A stretch of DNA of 64,000 nucleotides, from NCBI GenBank assembly GCA_018873245.2, contig JAEMBT020000008.1:14309172-14373171 (forward strand), given 5' to 3'. Made by a program: the position numbers and the translations under genes. Below are positions 1 to 14,360 of the stretch, piece by piece (within the stretch, counting starts at the first letter, position 1; each line of letters begins with the position of its first letter). A model generated the notes under the pieces. It did not search any database. It saw only the letters and a list, made by a program, of their open reading frames with translations, and had not been told where the DNA came from. This DNA is from Archegozetes longisetosus (Eukaryota > Arthropoda > Arachnida > Sarcoptiformes > Trhypochthoniidae).

Positions 1-1291
1 AAGATAGCTTTTGGGCAATACTAGACATAAATGCCTAGTTTTAAAATACTTTTCATCCCAATAAAGACCCTTATCTCATGAGAACAGAATGAGGATCATA
101 TCAACAAATGCACAAACCTTTTCATCAGTCAATTGACTCAATTTTCGTCAGTCAATTGACAAATTTTTCATCAGTGAGCTCACAGGCACGGACTCACAGA
201 CACAGACTAACACAGACACGGACTAACACTTGAATATAAAGATAAGAGAAATCGTTTCATTCCCAATCAATCTGAACATTTGCATAGTACCAAAATCATA
301 AGTCTATTACTAAAGATTATACACGAATAGCTAGCCTAAACTTATCAGTACATAATTCAAATGATAATTGGCTTCAGGCTTATAAAGCATGTCTTTCATT
401 GACGATTGGTTTTAGGCTTTAAGTTTACGTACAATTTATGACTAAATAATAATGTTTAACAATAATTCCTTTGATCGCATTGCATAAAACCAACTAAATT
501 AAGACTTATTCAAACAATTTATTTAACTTTTAGAATAATTATCTCAAGAAAGACTATTTTCACTGTTTTTCATATCTGATAATTATATCAATTATGAGTC
601 AGATTGTTTCTAATTGAAACGTAACCACTGCTTTCCTAGAATTTATAATGAGTTTCAGTTCGCGAGTCAGATTTCAATTTACGAAAGACTAGAAACTATA
701 GTTAGTGTTTATTTTCTTATCATTATCATAAATGATTTTTATAAACATAAGGTATTAATAAATTTGAGTAGAAAATGGATGTTATTGATATATATAAGAA
801 TGCATATGCTGTGATCGTTAGCTGATGAAAACGACATAAAAAGCGAATTAGCATTTTGGGACGATTAGGACAATCAGAGTGACTAGAGTATCGGGATATA
901 AAGTAGCATAAAACCTAGCTCAAACCAAAAGAGAGGAGTTCTAAACAAATATTTCTTTTTGGCTTTTAGCCTCAGGTAGAATCCCACACAAGCTTTAGAG
1001 TGGTCGTAGACTAGGCTGCTCGAGACAAGCTGTCACAGAGTCAATCTAATACCGTTTGTCACTAGAACTATGCACAAAAAACGACCAATAATTACCCAAA
1101 TTCTTATTCCGACTAAACTCTACCAGCAATTGACGAGAGGTGAAGGTCTCCTATTTTCAACCTCTTAAGCTCTAACAACTATCAGACCAATACTTTTCAA
1201 ACATAACTCTTATTGAATTTTTTCACTTGAGGGGACAATTTCTTTTCATTTAGATGATTGTCTCACTTTCGATAATGCATTCAAGTTATAT

Positions 1292-1416
1292 GTCTAAAAG
1301 TTAAATATCTTAAAGTTAAATATTTCAAAGTTATATACCTCTAAGTTATATACCTCTAAGTTAGATACCTCTAACTTATATATCTCTAACTCATATATCT
1401 CTCAGTTTTATGCTTT
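1292..1416. repeat. Degenerate ~17-bp tandem repeat
   Basis: About seven units of roughly 17 bp, built on the pattern taaagttaaatatct / ctctaagttatatac, drift gradually from one version to the next across the array. This looks like a minisatellite that has grown by slippage and then diverged. No coding meaning is seen. Confidence 0.6.
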
Positions 1417-1686
1417 CATAAAACAGTATCAAAACTTCGATCGTCTTCTAATTTGTACTTTACTGATGAAAGCTATGAAGTAATAAATTGATTTATTGCA
1501 TCTTAAATGTAAATATAATTTTTAGTGCAATATTTATATACCTGTAAATTATATTTCAAATTGAATGTTTAATTTGGTTGCGAATTGTTTGTTCGTGTTT
1601 ATAATATGACCGTTAAGACTATAACTATTCCACATAAACGAACATTAAAATAACGATTCGTTTTTAAGTAACTCATATGAAACTTA

Positions 1687-1766
1687 AATCATGGCTCTAA
1701 TACCTTTCAGTTCAATCATGGCTCTAATACATTTCACTTCAATCATAGCTCTAATACATTTCAGTT
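1687..1766. repeat. ~29-bp tandem repeat, three units
   Basis: Three near-identical copies share a core reading catggctctaataca followed by tttcagttcaat, with a few substitutions. Period is about 29 bp. Confidence 0.7.
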
Positions 1767-2559
1767 TATTGGAGGTGTGTATGGAATACATGAAATATGC
1801 ATTTAGCACTTCTCCAAATCTACGGATCATGAACCTGAACATGATTTGTTAGGCTATATATACTGTCTGTATTATATGTCTGCCTCTATATCCATAATAC
1901 TGTTTTCTATATCTGTTCTCTTTTCTAACAGAATCAACTACTAATAATAAAGTGTCATGAAGGAGGGATAAGTCATGAAGATATAAGGAATATAGCAATA
2001 TATCGGCTAAGAATAGAGGAGAGCGAACGAGAGGGAGAGAGAGACTCAGAGAGAGAATATATCTAATATAAAGAGAAAGATGTTCGCATTTTTTCAGAAA
2101 CATTTCTTAAAGTTACACCTCTTAAGTAATTTAGTAGAATATATTTAAGTTTTGTTAAAAGCTACCCAAAAGCTTGCTCAAATGTTCTCTTTCAATATAA
2201 GATATTAGTTGCGGAAAAATGTGAGGGATAGAGAAGACGGAGATTTGAAAGACTTTGAGAGCAATTTATTTCGGCATTGTTTCAAAAAGGGGGTGGAATG
2301 GAATCTTGTTATCATTACAATTAATGACTTCAACATTGGTCAGATAAAAAACGTATCGCTTTTTCGCATCTCTTTTATTTGTTTTGATTACGAAACAACT
2401 AATAAATTAAAGATATTTTTTAAATTAGTCAACTCTTAAAAGGTAAAGACAAATTATGAAACTGTTTAGTTCCTTATCTCAACCGATTGTCAGATTTTGC
2501 CATAATTTCACCTCTAATTAACCAAAAGTGTGAAATTAGCTTTTCAATTAATATTTTAC

Positions 2560-2765
2560 AAAATAAAAGCAGCATTCTAGATTTTCAAAGAACAAGCTCT
2601 CTAAATTTTATAAAACGAAAGCAGCATTCCAAATTTTCAAAAAACGAGCATTCTAAATTTTCAAAATAAAACAAACTTTCTAAATTTCCAATAAACAGGA
2701 TTTTTAAATTTCCAAATGAAAACAACTTTCTAAATTTCTAAAAAACTAGTTTTCTAAATTTCCGC
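2560..2765. repeat. Degenerate ~30-bp repeat block
   Basis: Roughly six to seven imperfect units share the motif ttctaaattttcaaaa separated by A-rich spacers containing agcagcat or acaact. The array is strongly T/A skewed and shows ongoing divergence along its length. Confidence 0.55.
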
Positions 2766-3847
2766 ATTCTTAATTAAGTTTATACCACTTTCTACTTAAT
2801 CTAACTTTACTTCTATCAAACCAGTCATTCAAACATCAATTATATTTTATTTGTAAATCTTTATTGCAGTCAGCTCGCAATCAAATTTTATGAAGTTTGA
2901 CGAATAAATAAAAGTGTAGAAAATTAGTATAAATTTGTAAATTTGGTGGTTAGCAATTAATAAGATTTGGCTTTACAAATGGTGAGATCAGTGGTGTTGC
3001 GCACATTCTATAACTGAAATAACATTGGAGATAGCACTTTATAGTACCAGTTGTACCAAATCTCAATTGACTCTAAATATATAAATTCAATAACAACTTA
3101 AGATAATACTGGCAAAAGTCAGCATTCAGTAGAAGTAATGATTTTTGGAAACTAAAGATAAATATTTAAATAAGGTGAAAATCTACCAACTTCAATTAAT
3201 ATAAAATATATTTAATGACGAAACAATTTAAAGGTATTTGATATTTGGATTTTCACTTTCCTTCAAGTAATGCAAAAAAAAGCAATTAAACGTTTTAGCT
3301 TAATGTGATTAATACGATAAAGGATAAGAATGTCAGAATAGTGAAAATACTTGTTTTTTATCATTAAACCAACGCTAGAATTGATTTGAAGCAATTAAAC
3401 GAAAGACATTAGAGCTGAACACTTATGAATTAAACAGAGACAATCATAATCATTATTGGCAATCATACAGTATTTTCAATGATTTATAAATTATTAGCTC
3501 AAAAACGTCAAGCATTAACGTCAAATATTTCGAGCAGAGCCACACAGAATAGTAAGAAATAAATTTTTAAGGCATTTAAATGTAAAGGAGGACTTCGCGT
3601 AATATATATAAGAGTATAACTTTGTGGACAGGTTAGCATTAAATGTTGGCTCAGTTATTTATCACTCACGTCCAAACATAACCATTTACTATGAGCGATG
3701 AGTCCGGTCTGCAGCTAGCTTATTTCAACTTTCCTTTCTCCCTTATTTCTACATTTCAATGAGCATTCAAGTAAAAGAAAATATTTACCAATTCAAACGG
3801 TGGTCAGACTATTGCGTGCCTGCGTTCAGCCTCAAACAAGTGATTCA

Positions 3848-3925
3848 GAATGCGTTGATTGCATTGAAAATGCATTTGAAATGCGTTGAGGTGCATCGGG
3901 AATGCGTCGAGAATGCATTAGGAAT
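3848..3925. repeat. Short 'aatgcgttga' repeat cluster
   Basis: The 10-12 bp motif aatgcgttga / aatgcattga occurs about seven times, with a CpG-bearing version (tgcgt, tgcatcg) that stands out from the AT-rich surroundings. Confidence 0.5.
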
Positions 3926-4489
3926 AGATTGAGAAATGTATTGCAAACTGTAGCAAAATTTAGAATTGACTGAGCGTATACTTTAATTAGCATGTATTAG
4001 CAATCTATTCAGTTAAATAATGAGGATGGATGAGTCTCGAGTAGAAAAATATAAACTCACTTAATCGCTGCTAAACTTGACCACCTTTTCTATCATGCCA
4101 TTCGTGCCCCTTCGTTGTAGGTATAAGTCATGTAAGGCTTTAGGCATTAATGATATTGTTTCATAAGTCCATTTAAATGATGCAGAAGAAAAATCTTTTT
4201 AAATCTCTTTTATGATTATATAAACTCTATTTGATTGTAGTGTTTTTTATTGTAATTCTTCAGTTGTAATTCCAGTGATATTTAATTTCTATGTGATTTA
4301 TCTCCTTTTTAATTACACATCAACCAAATCCTATGTATATCCTAAATAAATTCTAAATAAATTCTTTCCTATCTCATCTATGATTTGACTTAACTGCTTG
4401 TGTTTAATAATTGATCTCATTATCTGATAAAAGACATCTTCATTAGATTATTCAACGAAAAGCAATGGCAGATGAATGCTAGAGTGCGG

Positions 4490-4560
4490 GTGTGTGTGAG
4501 TGTGTGTGTGTGAGTGTGAGTGAGTGAGTGTGTGAGTGAGTGAGTGAGTGAGTGTGAGTG
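4490..4560. repeat. (TG)n/(GTGA)n microsatellite
   Basis: A compound simple repeat: GT dinucleotides give way to tgag tetranucleotides on the same strand. It has no coding content. Confidence 0.9.
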
Positions 4561-5309
4561 ACTCTACAATTAGTGAATAGATAGATAAAAACATATAATA
4601 TTTAGCTAATTATTGGGCGGGATATGACATAGAAAGTTTAGCATAAGGCTTGAACATTTTCAAAGAAATAAAGACTATAGACTAAGTACACAATGCAAAA
4701 CAGTAAGCATTACGTGCTTGAAACCCATTTCTCTCTTCAATTATATAATAAGTTTATGTTGACGTTGCAAACTAAGACATTTGTAACTTAAATTATTGCT
4801 CTCTTATGTCTGTTTCAATTCTAGATTAGTTTCATTAAACTCGCTATTTATTATGTGATTATCTCAACATAATTCCCTTCGTTTCACTCTTAATCTATCT
4901 GAAAAAATAACCTTTTTTACAATCGATATACACAACAAGCTTAAAACTTGTTTCAACGCACATATTCTTATGGAAATGATTTTCCAAATACTTCTAGTAA
5001 GCGTTCAAAGAGTTGTGAGACTGAAATTGATGTGAGATTTACTTAAGAAGACTTTGAAAAAAGATTTAAAAGTAAGAAGTGGTGGTTTGCTCAAAGATAA
5101 AATAGAGAGCATATTATAATTTAAACAGATTTCTCTGGCAAATAAGAGGATACGCATGACTTAATGCTTTGAACATATATACTCGAATGTACCACTTTTT
5201 CGTCTATTGAAACTCCAACTGCCGTCACAATGATTACAATGAGCAGTTACTATTAAGTCTATACTTCAGGTTTGATGTGTCTCAATAGAAACTAAAGTAT
5301 ATAACAGAC

Positions 5310-5402
5310 TGTGTGTGTTGTGTGTGAGAGGCTATGTATGCTATGTATGCTGTATATAATGTATATAATGTATATAACACACTGTGTATGCTGCATATAA
5401 CA
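5310..5402. repeat. Compound TG / tatgta simple repeat
   Basis: A TG-rich tract is followed by repeats of gctatgtat and gtatataat, then a further ctgtgtatgctg copy. It is typical low-complexity slippage sequence. Confidence 0.7.
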
Positions 5403-5894
5403 GACCCGATATTTTAAAAATGCATTCATTCTATTCTATGCTTGTATTTCTATGCTTGTATTTCTAAAGCATGTTTGCCTTTACGATATTGCTTCAATTT
5501 GATAGAAAGGCCTCATGTCGTTTCCATGTAGTTTCCAATAAGAATATGGACTAAGTTTGATCCTCTTAAGCTTGTATTCTCAATCCCAATATGTCGTGAG
5601 AATAGATGAGTTTCTTTTAGCTTTTTCATTGTAGTGATATATGTTGTTATTGTAAGTAAACTCATGCTGAGACCAACGAGTATCTGTTACACATAATCCT
5701 TCACTTCTAACTAACAAATGTAAACCTATATTATTGATAACCCGTAAAGAAGTATCAAGTCTAATCCCTGTTTTTGCCCTGTTTTTGCCCTGTTTTCCCT
5801 CTTCTTTCCCCTTATTTTCATAAAACCTACACAACAGTCTATCATTAACCACCAGTGGCTAATATGTTGTCATTCAGACACTTTCGTTTTTACA

Positions 5895-5919
5895 TATCTC
5901 TCTCTCTCTCTCTCTCTCT
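5895..5919. repeat. (TC)n microsatellite
   Basis: An uninterrupted run of about a dozen TC dinucleotides. Confidence 0.9.
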
Positions 5920-6861
5920 ACATTTTAGATTTATATCTTTTACAATTCATTTGTTTCCAATTATTAATCCAGAAGTTGATAAGATTGAAGTTGAATTTTG
6001 AAAATTAGAATTAAGTGTAACTCTAAAGTTCATCTGATAAGAGATAAAACGGTGTTGTACTATGAGAAAGATTTAGAATTTATATTTCCGAAATCAAATT
6101 AATGAAGAAATTATTGGATCAGATGCTCTCATTTTGTAAATTTAATCTGAGTTTGATGGATAGAAAGGTTGTGTAATAAATACAGATTTGATAGGAGGAA
6201 AAGTATGTTAATAAATATTTTAACAAATCTGTGCTATACTATAGTTGAGTTAATTAAGCAGTATATGAATTAAACGGTTTTGTGCTCTCATTACGCAGCT
6301 CAAAACTAATCTCAGGATTAATTTGATTTTCAATGAAGGCTCAATCTTTTCACTTATTAAATATTTAATCAACATTGAAATACTAACCAATTTCAAACTT
6401 TATTAATTAGCAACTTGATTGCATTAAATAATTATGATTCCAGTATCAATTCGTTTCCTGAAAACCAGTTTTTCATTCAAATATCTTGTTTGGTTCAAAA
6501 TGATTTAAAACTGTTTTTTGAGCATATTTATAAAGTTTAGAGTGTAAGAAGTAGAAGAAATGAGAAGTAGATGTAAACGAAAATAACTGTCTAACATATT
6601 TCTGATTCTCTAATTCTATAGTAATAATCAGTTTACTAAACAACTCACATCTTATGTATTCAATCAGACCAAAGATTTAGAGTACGAGCACAACTTATCT
6701 AATGTTTCATGAAATTAATGTCAGAGATGGTTCAAGTTTGCATTTTTATGGTTTAAAACGCAATAAATTATAAAGAGATGATTAAGTGCTGGATTCACGT
6801 CCTATTAAACTGAACTTTGATTACATAAAATTTGAACCAACTCTGAAGGATAAATTGATGA

Positions 6862-6912
6862 CAAAATGATGAGCAAATGATGAGAAAAATGATGAGCAAA
6901 TGATGAGAAGTT
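6862..6912. repeat. atgatgagcaa tandem repeat
   Basis: Four copies of atgatgag separated by caa or aaaa spacers, with period about 11-13 bp. Confidence 0.6.
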
Positions 6913-9900
6913 AGCAAAAATAGTAAATAGCAGCTAAAGGAAGAGAAAGTAACTGGAATCTAGCTGAAGCACACCTACGTTAATATTTGATTAAATATAT
7001 GTTATAATCTTTTATAAACTCTATGTCATATCTATTTCTTGATTATGATTTATGAGCTTAAATTCATTCATATCTATTCTATGCCTTCTTTTAGCATTTC
7101 TAATCTTTACTCAATTTTCAAGTCTATTTAATTTGATAACAATTTATACTAATGTTTATAATACCTAATAATTGTGAGAGATAATACTTTTTCGATAGCA
7201 GTTCATATGAGGTCTGAATAGACTGAAATGTCGTTAAACGTTGATTGAATGGTGAATCAAATTAATAGTAAAAGGTGATTTAAGATACTCTCTTAGAACA
7301 TAAATATGAATTATTAGCGACTAAAAGTGTTTTTCTATAAATTTGAACGTATTTTTAGTTATTTGACACTTGCGTCTATAATTTATGATTTTCTAACTTA
7401 TAATTATTTATTACTTAATTAAATCATAATCAGTTTAGCCAAAAACAGTTTGCTGTTTACTATCACTTTTAACACTATAATTATTTTTATATATTTCTCC
7501 AATAATTGACAAATCAATGAAAAACTGTTAACAAATTCAAATCAAAATAGGTAGTGAGGATAACAAGTTAAATGAGGACTTAGAAAAAAGGAGTCAATTC
7601 AGGGATTTATTTATGGAGATCGTTTATATAATTAGTTTCAATATTTTAATCATTCGACTAAGTTTATGAGTTTCTCAAAGCTATTAATCACAAATATATA
7701 GAGTCGACCACAGCAATCTGGTTGCAGATTAATTGATATTTTTCTAATCTCCGTTTCAATCCTAATCACCAATTTAATCGCTTGTCAAAATACCTTTTCA
7801 ATCACACTAATCATTTGAAGCTGAATCAAATTTCATATTCTCAAACCTCAACCATAAGTTTGGGGTTTAGTGCGTTTTAGATGAGATTATATGGTATCAA
7901 AGCTAAGATTAATTGAATGAGTGATAAAATAGAGTTTAAGGAAAGAAGGAATTGTTAGTTAGGAAGTGGTTAAAGAGGGTTATAAAAAGGAATTAAAGGG
8001 AATAAAGCGGGTGTATAGTTGCATTAAGACAGCGTTATCTCTATTGATTTTTTGGACACATGGCTCCTAACTTTAAAATTAAAAGCAATTTTCACATACG
8101 GTTTATATAAAAATTACGCTAATCACACTGCGCATTGATTTATTTGTATTTTTATCAAAATTTTATTATAAAATTTCATTTTTAAAGTAGACTCTAACTT
8201 TTGCCCATATATCAAATGCCAATTAGAGTTAAGTTATAGAAAGCACATTAGGATAGATTGAGTTAATTTACTTAAAATCAGGCAAATTTGATAAGAAATA
8301 AACGCTTTTTGAATTAATAAAACAAATCAATTCCAGCTCTTCTTATCTAATTAGATAATTCTCCCAAATAGTCAATTAATTTAAAAGGTTTGGGTCAATT
8401 CAATCAAATAAGACTTTGAGTTAAGATCTCAGCCGTAATCAACTTTGAATTTAAGTTGAGGCTAAAATAATTTACTCCATTTTTTAGTATTGATGTATTT
8501 TGGTTAAAACTAATGGCACAAAATTAATTTATTTACACAAGTTTGAACGAAAAAACTAATGGATTTGATACGGAAGACATACTGATATTCCTTTGAAGTT
8601 GATATGTTTGCAAATCAAATGGCGAGAGAAAAAAGAGAAATTTATTGACGAGTCAACACGTTGTAAGAAAATTCAATCTTGGATAATTTAGTTGCATTTA
8701 ATTGAATTTCGGCAAATTCTGTTACATTTTATAGTTTATGAGAAAAAAGGTGAATCAAGACAGAAAAATTGGTTATAGAGTTTTTGATAAGAACTGCATT
8801 AAAAGGTGCATAAAAGAAGTTTTGGAAAATTGTTAAAGTGCCTAAAAGAAATTTAAACATTAATCGACGCTAAGCAGTTCAGTGATAAGAAAATAGATTA
8901 AAACAATGGATCGACTTATTATTTAGTAAATTATCGGTACTATCATTAATTTTCGATTGAATTAATCATTGTAAAGTTGTATTGGACAAATATATTAAGC
9001 ATTAATAAACGCCTTTCAACAAATGTGTTATCGTAACAATCTAAGATACAGTCAAATTCAATTTCTCAGTTGTACTATTGAGATAAATTAGACGATATTT
9101 AGTATATCTGTAGTAATTCAAGTAGATTGGTCAGATAAATTGGATCATATTTAGGATATGTGTTAATTCAGATGTTTCATTTTAATCAAAGCATCTTTAG
9201 AGGAGAGGCTATGGATAAATGAGGTATAGTTTAGAAGTTAGGAAGTTTAGAATATTGTAATACTTAATAATATTCTATAGATTAGATGTTCAGTTTTTAA
9301 GCTAAATATTTGATAAGCTTTCAAACTGACTTCAACTTTAATTGAGTCATTTACACTGAACCCCTTAAAGGCTCAATTTAATTGACGCAATTTTTTACTA
9401 TACTTGCCATCTTTCTCAATATTTTCTTTCTATATTAACTACTAAATCATATTTTATTCACTATTTAATAGTTTGCATAAACCTTTATCTTAAGCTTTTA
9501 GCGTATGAAGTGAAATGAAGTGAAAAGGAATTCACTGTGAACTAGATTGAAGTTATGTTCTGTTGGCAAAAAGCAATATATATCTAATATATGATGGCTG
9601 AGAGGTTAAACGTTTTAAATTGACAAATCTAAAGTCTTAAACTGAGCACATCTTGATTATATGTGTCAGTTATTAAATCGCAAATATTTCGTAAATACGC
9701 TAAATCTCTTGTCAGACATTTATCAACAAACGTATTAAATGTCAGTAAAATGTGTCAAATTTCTCTAAAGTTCACGGATTGAACACTTAATTTTCATAAA
9801 AATGTCATTTAGTTTCAATAGCATTGCATAGAATTGAATCATTTTGAAACGACTTTCAAATAGAAAAACTGCCAGAAAAGTGTAAACCACTAAACATAAG

Positions 9901-10335
9901 TGATTTTATTACGTAATATATTGCATTAACTTAAACTAGAAGTTCATAACTATATGAAAGGCCATTATTTTATAAGTTTATTACTTAATAAAGAGAAGGA
10001 GAGGAACGAGAAAAAGCAAGGGATGACAAAATTAGGCTTAAAATAACAGCACAAAAAACATATTTCACTCTTGTATTGCCTAAGAACAAGAAATTTGATT
10101 TCATTTAAAATAGATGGGGGAGAGTTTGGTATTTTTTGGAAACAACCGTTTTTTTGACTCATCCATTCATCAGAGCGCATAAAACTGCATTCAGATCCAC
10201 TTATCTTAATTGATTTGAAATTGTGATAAACACATTTTTTCAGCGCGAGATATGTTCACATGAAACACACAATACTCAAGCTCTGAATTGATTTGGCCAG
10301 ACATTTTAGAGAAGCTTATTTAATTTTTTAAAAAT

Positions 10336-10476
10336 ATAGCTTGCTAAATCTACTCTAGCACAAAAAGTATACTTAATTAAAAAAGCTAACTTACTAAATC
10401 TGTTCTAACACAGAAAAATATATTTAATTTAAAAATCCAGCTTGCTAAATCTGTTCTAATACAGAAAAACATATTA
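10336..10476. repeat. Three ~53-bp tandem units
   Basis: Three direct repeats each contain gcttgctaaatctgttct (or a close variant), then an acacagaaaa element and an A/T-rich tail. Units two and three are more similar to each other than to unit one. Confidence 0.7.
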
Positions 10477-11901
10477 GCTCTACATTTGGTCCGATTCTGT
10501 CAGTGATCGATGAATACGTACGCCGTTTGGGACGTTGCGAAGCATGCAAACCGATCCATCCCTTATGATTTCGCGGCACTTTTTCACTAAACTATTACAT
10601 ATCCCTCTGAAAATATTATATTACTTGTAAGCCTAATATAATTTCGGAATGTTTTTCTGCTTACAAATATAAGCACTTAATTGGTGTCTACAATAAAGAT
10701 CATGACCTGTAAAATGAGATGAACCACAAGTTGTAAAATTAGAGTTGGTTGCACAATTCAATGCATGATTGTATTGTTCGGGATTTCCCTTTGAGTAATT
10801 TCACTCATTTTTCACTGACAACTTTATGTCTGTGTGATATTGCCATCATGTAGATCTTCTACTTTTGGTTTATATAATCTAAATTTTAATAATTTTAATC
10901 CTAGTTTATATCATATTTGTCAAAATTACTTTATTTATTACCGCATTCATTCATTGTTAGAACTCATACTTCTGTTCTCTCTTCACCTCATTCTTAGTAT
11001 TGAATTGATTGAAAATAGACTTTATTATAATCACAAGTTGTCGGTAACTCTTTTCAAATCAGTTTCTATTTAAGTTTTGTTAATACTTCAATGAATATAA
11101 TGTTATCGCTAGGGATGAGATACTTATGCATTTGTTCGTTTCGACAAACAGGAGTATAACTATTGTCCTAAACTTAGATAAAGCTTTTATGCTTTCATAC
11201 TTTAATTGTCAATCAATTGATTTACTCATTTACTGAAAATCTGATTTATCAAAATCAAATTTTATTAATCTAATGTTATTTTACAAAAATAGTGTTAGAA
11301 ATAGAAGTCAATTTCCGGCAAATGTATATTGAAAACGTGAACAATAGTTGCATCGGTTGGTCCTCTTTATTAAATTGATCGCTTCTCCCATCTGATCTCA
11401 ACAATTATTCAAGAAATCAATTTTATAAATAAAATATGTTTTATTGAAAGACCATTTTTAATACCAAATTAGTTTTTATTTAAATATTATGATTGAGTGA
11501 ACATAAGGTTTTTGTGAGCTTTATGCAGACGTTGGATGGGATCCATAGGTAGTATTAAAGAAAAACTGGACTGAAAATTAGAGTTTAGTGTGATTTTGAG
11601 CAATTTCTATGATTTAGATATGGGTCTAAGCATAAAAATACATGAAAAATTTCATTAATTACCCAATAAGTAAAAACGATTATCATTATTGAGATTAGAC
11701 CTAGTTATTTATCCAAAAATAGAGGCAAATATTCTACTTTTTCATTCATTTCAAGTTACAAACGGAAGAGTAAAACAATTTCTATAATTTGAATTTTATG
11801 TTTATGAATCCATTTATTGCACGTAATATACATTGAAAGTTAAGTCATTCAAATAATAGTTATTAGTATATAATTCAAACATTCATGAATAGCAAACATG
11901 A

Positions 11902-11993
11902 TAGGAATAGGAATAGGAGTGGAATAGGAGTAGAAACAGAATAGAAACAGAATAGAAACAGAATAGAAACAGAATAGAAACAGAATAGGAATA
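11902..11993. repeat. agaatagaaac minisatellite
   Basis: A run of (aatagg)n grades into at least five exact copies of an 11-bp unit, aatagaaacag. A reverse-complement relative of the aatagg part, (tattcc)n, occurs at about 14,324-14,360. Confidence 0.8.
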
Positions 11994-13609
11994 CAAAGTA
12001 TATTTTACATAAGAATCTATGCCATATATATTACACAATATAATGTAAAACGTTAGGGTCGTTCAGGTTGCTTAAGTGGTAATCATTCAAAGTGAGTCTT
12101 ATTCATTCTATTGCTTTGACTTTCCTATATGTCAAAACACGTGTTTGGTTGGTATCGATACCAATTTCTCAATCGCTCTACGGATCAGTTACTATAACAC
12201 TATTTCTATGATCATTATCTCTCCTAACAGTTATGTCAATAGGTCTGTTAAGATGTTTGCGATTGGTTATGAGTGAAATGTTTAGATAATCTTTGATCGT
12301 AAAAAGTTGAACAGTATACGTTTTTGTAGTTAAAGAATAAGTTATATCTGATATTGACTTTACGAAACCCTACTTAACATGACTGAACTTTCTCTCACTT
12401 TATCAGTGACAGATATATCTGCAATTAGATTATCTCTAAATAATCTTTGACTGTTTATCAGGTGAAGAAGTGTTGCTGATTAGATACGATCAAGTGGTTT
12501 GTAGTATCTCCGATTGTGTCTACTTATATAATAATCGTACTGTTAAGTACTTTTGATTTAATCTGACCACACTTTTCTGTTAAGACTAGTAAAAGTAGTC
12601 ACTCAATACACTCACTGCCAATTATTTAATCAACTCATTAAATATATGTAATATTCAGATAAGTCAGCTCCAATATTTTCTGCCATGTTTTACATCAGAT
12701 CTAACTGAACATTTGTTCATAACGCATCAACAATTCCATTGACCAATAATGATGATCATCAGAATAGAGCTCGAGCTTTACTGCTCTTAAACTTTGAGAA
12801 AGGGATTGAAAATGCAACTTGTTTTCAGTGTTTTGAGCTGTTCCTGAAGGTTAGAGCAACCAATTAATAAAACAATAAAACTTTGAAAACCAATGTTACA
12901 GAAGTCAATTTTATTGAAAGTCTGATTAGTTGAGGATTGAGCTGCTAATGAAAGCTTGAGCCGAGGACGAAAGCTCGAGCCTTAGAAGTAAGTTTGTGTT
13001 GATCATTTGACATGCATATAATAAACAGGCAAATTTGGTTGTGATGCAGATCTATCTCGTAGGTATTTGGTCGATAAATGTACTTTTGGCGATAAGAGCA
13101 TTGAGAAATCTTTTTGCTTTGCAACAAAAAAAGATCGATATCAGAGCTTGAGTGCGACTCTTTTGTTCAGCCAATGTTCAGCGAATATAAGAGCAGCAGA
13201 AAATTTTACAATTGTGTCGCCCAATTCTACCAAACTCTATCTGCCAGAGCCACACCATAATGCAATACAAGCAGATGGTCGTCAAGTTTATCAGATTCCG
13301 GGATCACCTATATGTGAAACTCTGGATGGAAAGAATATAAAACTAAATATAACGAGGATTTGCGCCTCTTTCCTCCAAACCATTCATCAATACTGGCGTC
13401 CATTAAGCTATTTTGCATGATTTCCAATGAGGAACAGTGAGCCTGTATGTGGAGATTTTCTATTTTTATTATCTATAATACTGGACTTGTATATGAGTAT
13501 ATTGGCTGCACATCTATCTCTAATATAGTGCTAACGTCCATCAAATACAACTGAATGCTCCAGCTTTCTTGTTGGAGTTACCTATTTTTCCTTCAATTTC
13601 TCAAAGATA

Positions 13610-13662
13610 GGGTCAGGCACTCAAACATAGAGTCAGGCACTAAAAGATAGAGTCAGACACTA
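13610..13662. repeat. gtcaggcactaaa tandem repeat
   Basis: Three copies of a ~22-bp unit (agagtcaggcactcaaacat and variants). Confidence 0.65.
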
Positions 13663-14323
13663 AACTTCCTGCCTTCAAATCTAGATTTAGCTCAAATCTG
13701 ATTTTGGTTGAAAACTTATAATCAACAAATATGTTGGTTTAGTCAGGTTTAGGAGGATAATTAATTTATCAAATAGTTGGCAAAGTTTAGAAGATAGTTT
13801 CAAACTATATGTAAGTTTGAAAGTTGATATAAGTTTGAATTGTATGTAAATAAGTCTACTTGAGATATAGTTGGGTAGAATAGGTATAGTTTTCAGAAAA
13901 TTGAAGCTTTTCATACTAACAATACCACCAATAATAGAAAGAATAAGGCATTCAACAGAACAAAGTATTGTATAACTACAAGTTGAATGTAATATTTGAT
14001 TTAGAAGTATAATCTGTAATTTACTTTCCCGAACTCGCTAAGGCCAGACTGAGGCCAAACTGAGCTGAAACTGAGCCCAAATCCAAAAGTATCTGTAAGA
14101 TTGTAGCAAAAATGGTTGAAAGAAACTGAAGCTATGGTAACTAAAGTGTTCAATTTGTATGTAGTTATAAGTGGAGAATAGTTTTAGAGGTTGGTGTCCC
14201 TCTAATCATATAGTGATAGTGAGACACAACTAGACCTTGTTTGCACACCAAACAAAATTATAGGTTAGCATCTCGTCACTAAACTTACTCCTAATGCTAT
14301 ATCTATTCTTAATATTACTCCTA

Positions 14324-14360
14324 ATACTATTTCTATTCCTATTCCTATTCCTATTCCTAA
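14324..14360. repeat. (tattcc)n simple repeat
   Basis: Four to five copies of the hexanucleotide tattcc, the complement of the aatagg tract at about 11,910. Confidence 0.8.

Noticed and set aside
3688..3715. gcgatgagtccggtc, resembling a hammerhead ribozyme core
   Set aside because: The invariant CUGAUGA is not complete and the second conserved GAAA strand with pairing helices is absent.
13067..13420. A 117-codon open frame, the longest in the left 24 kb
   Set aside because: It begins at TTG and has no internal Met codon, no recognised domain and no clear splice partners. One such frame in 24 kb of two-strand AT-rich DNA is plausible by chance.
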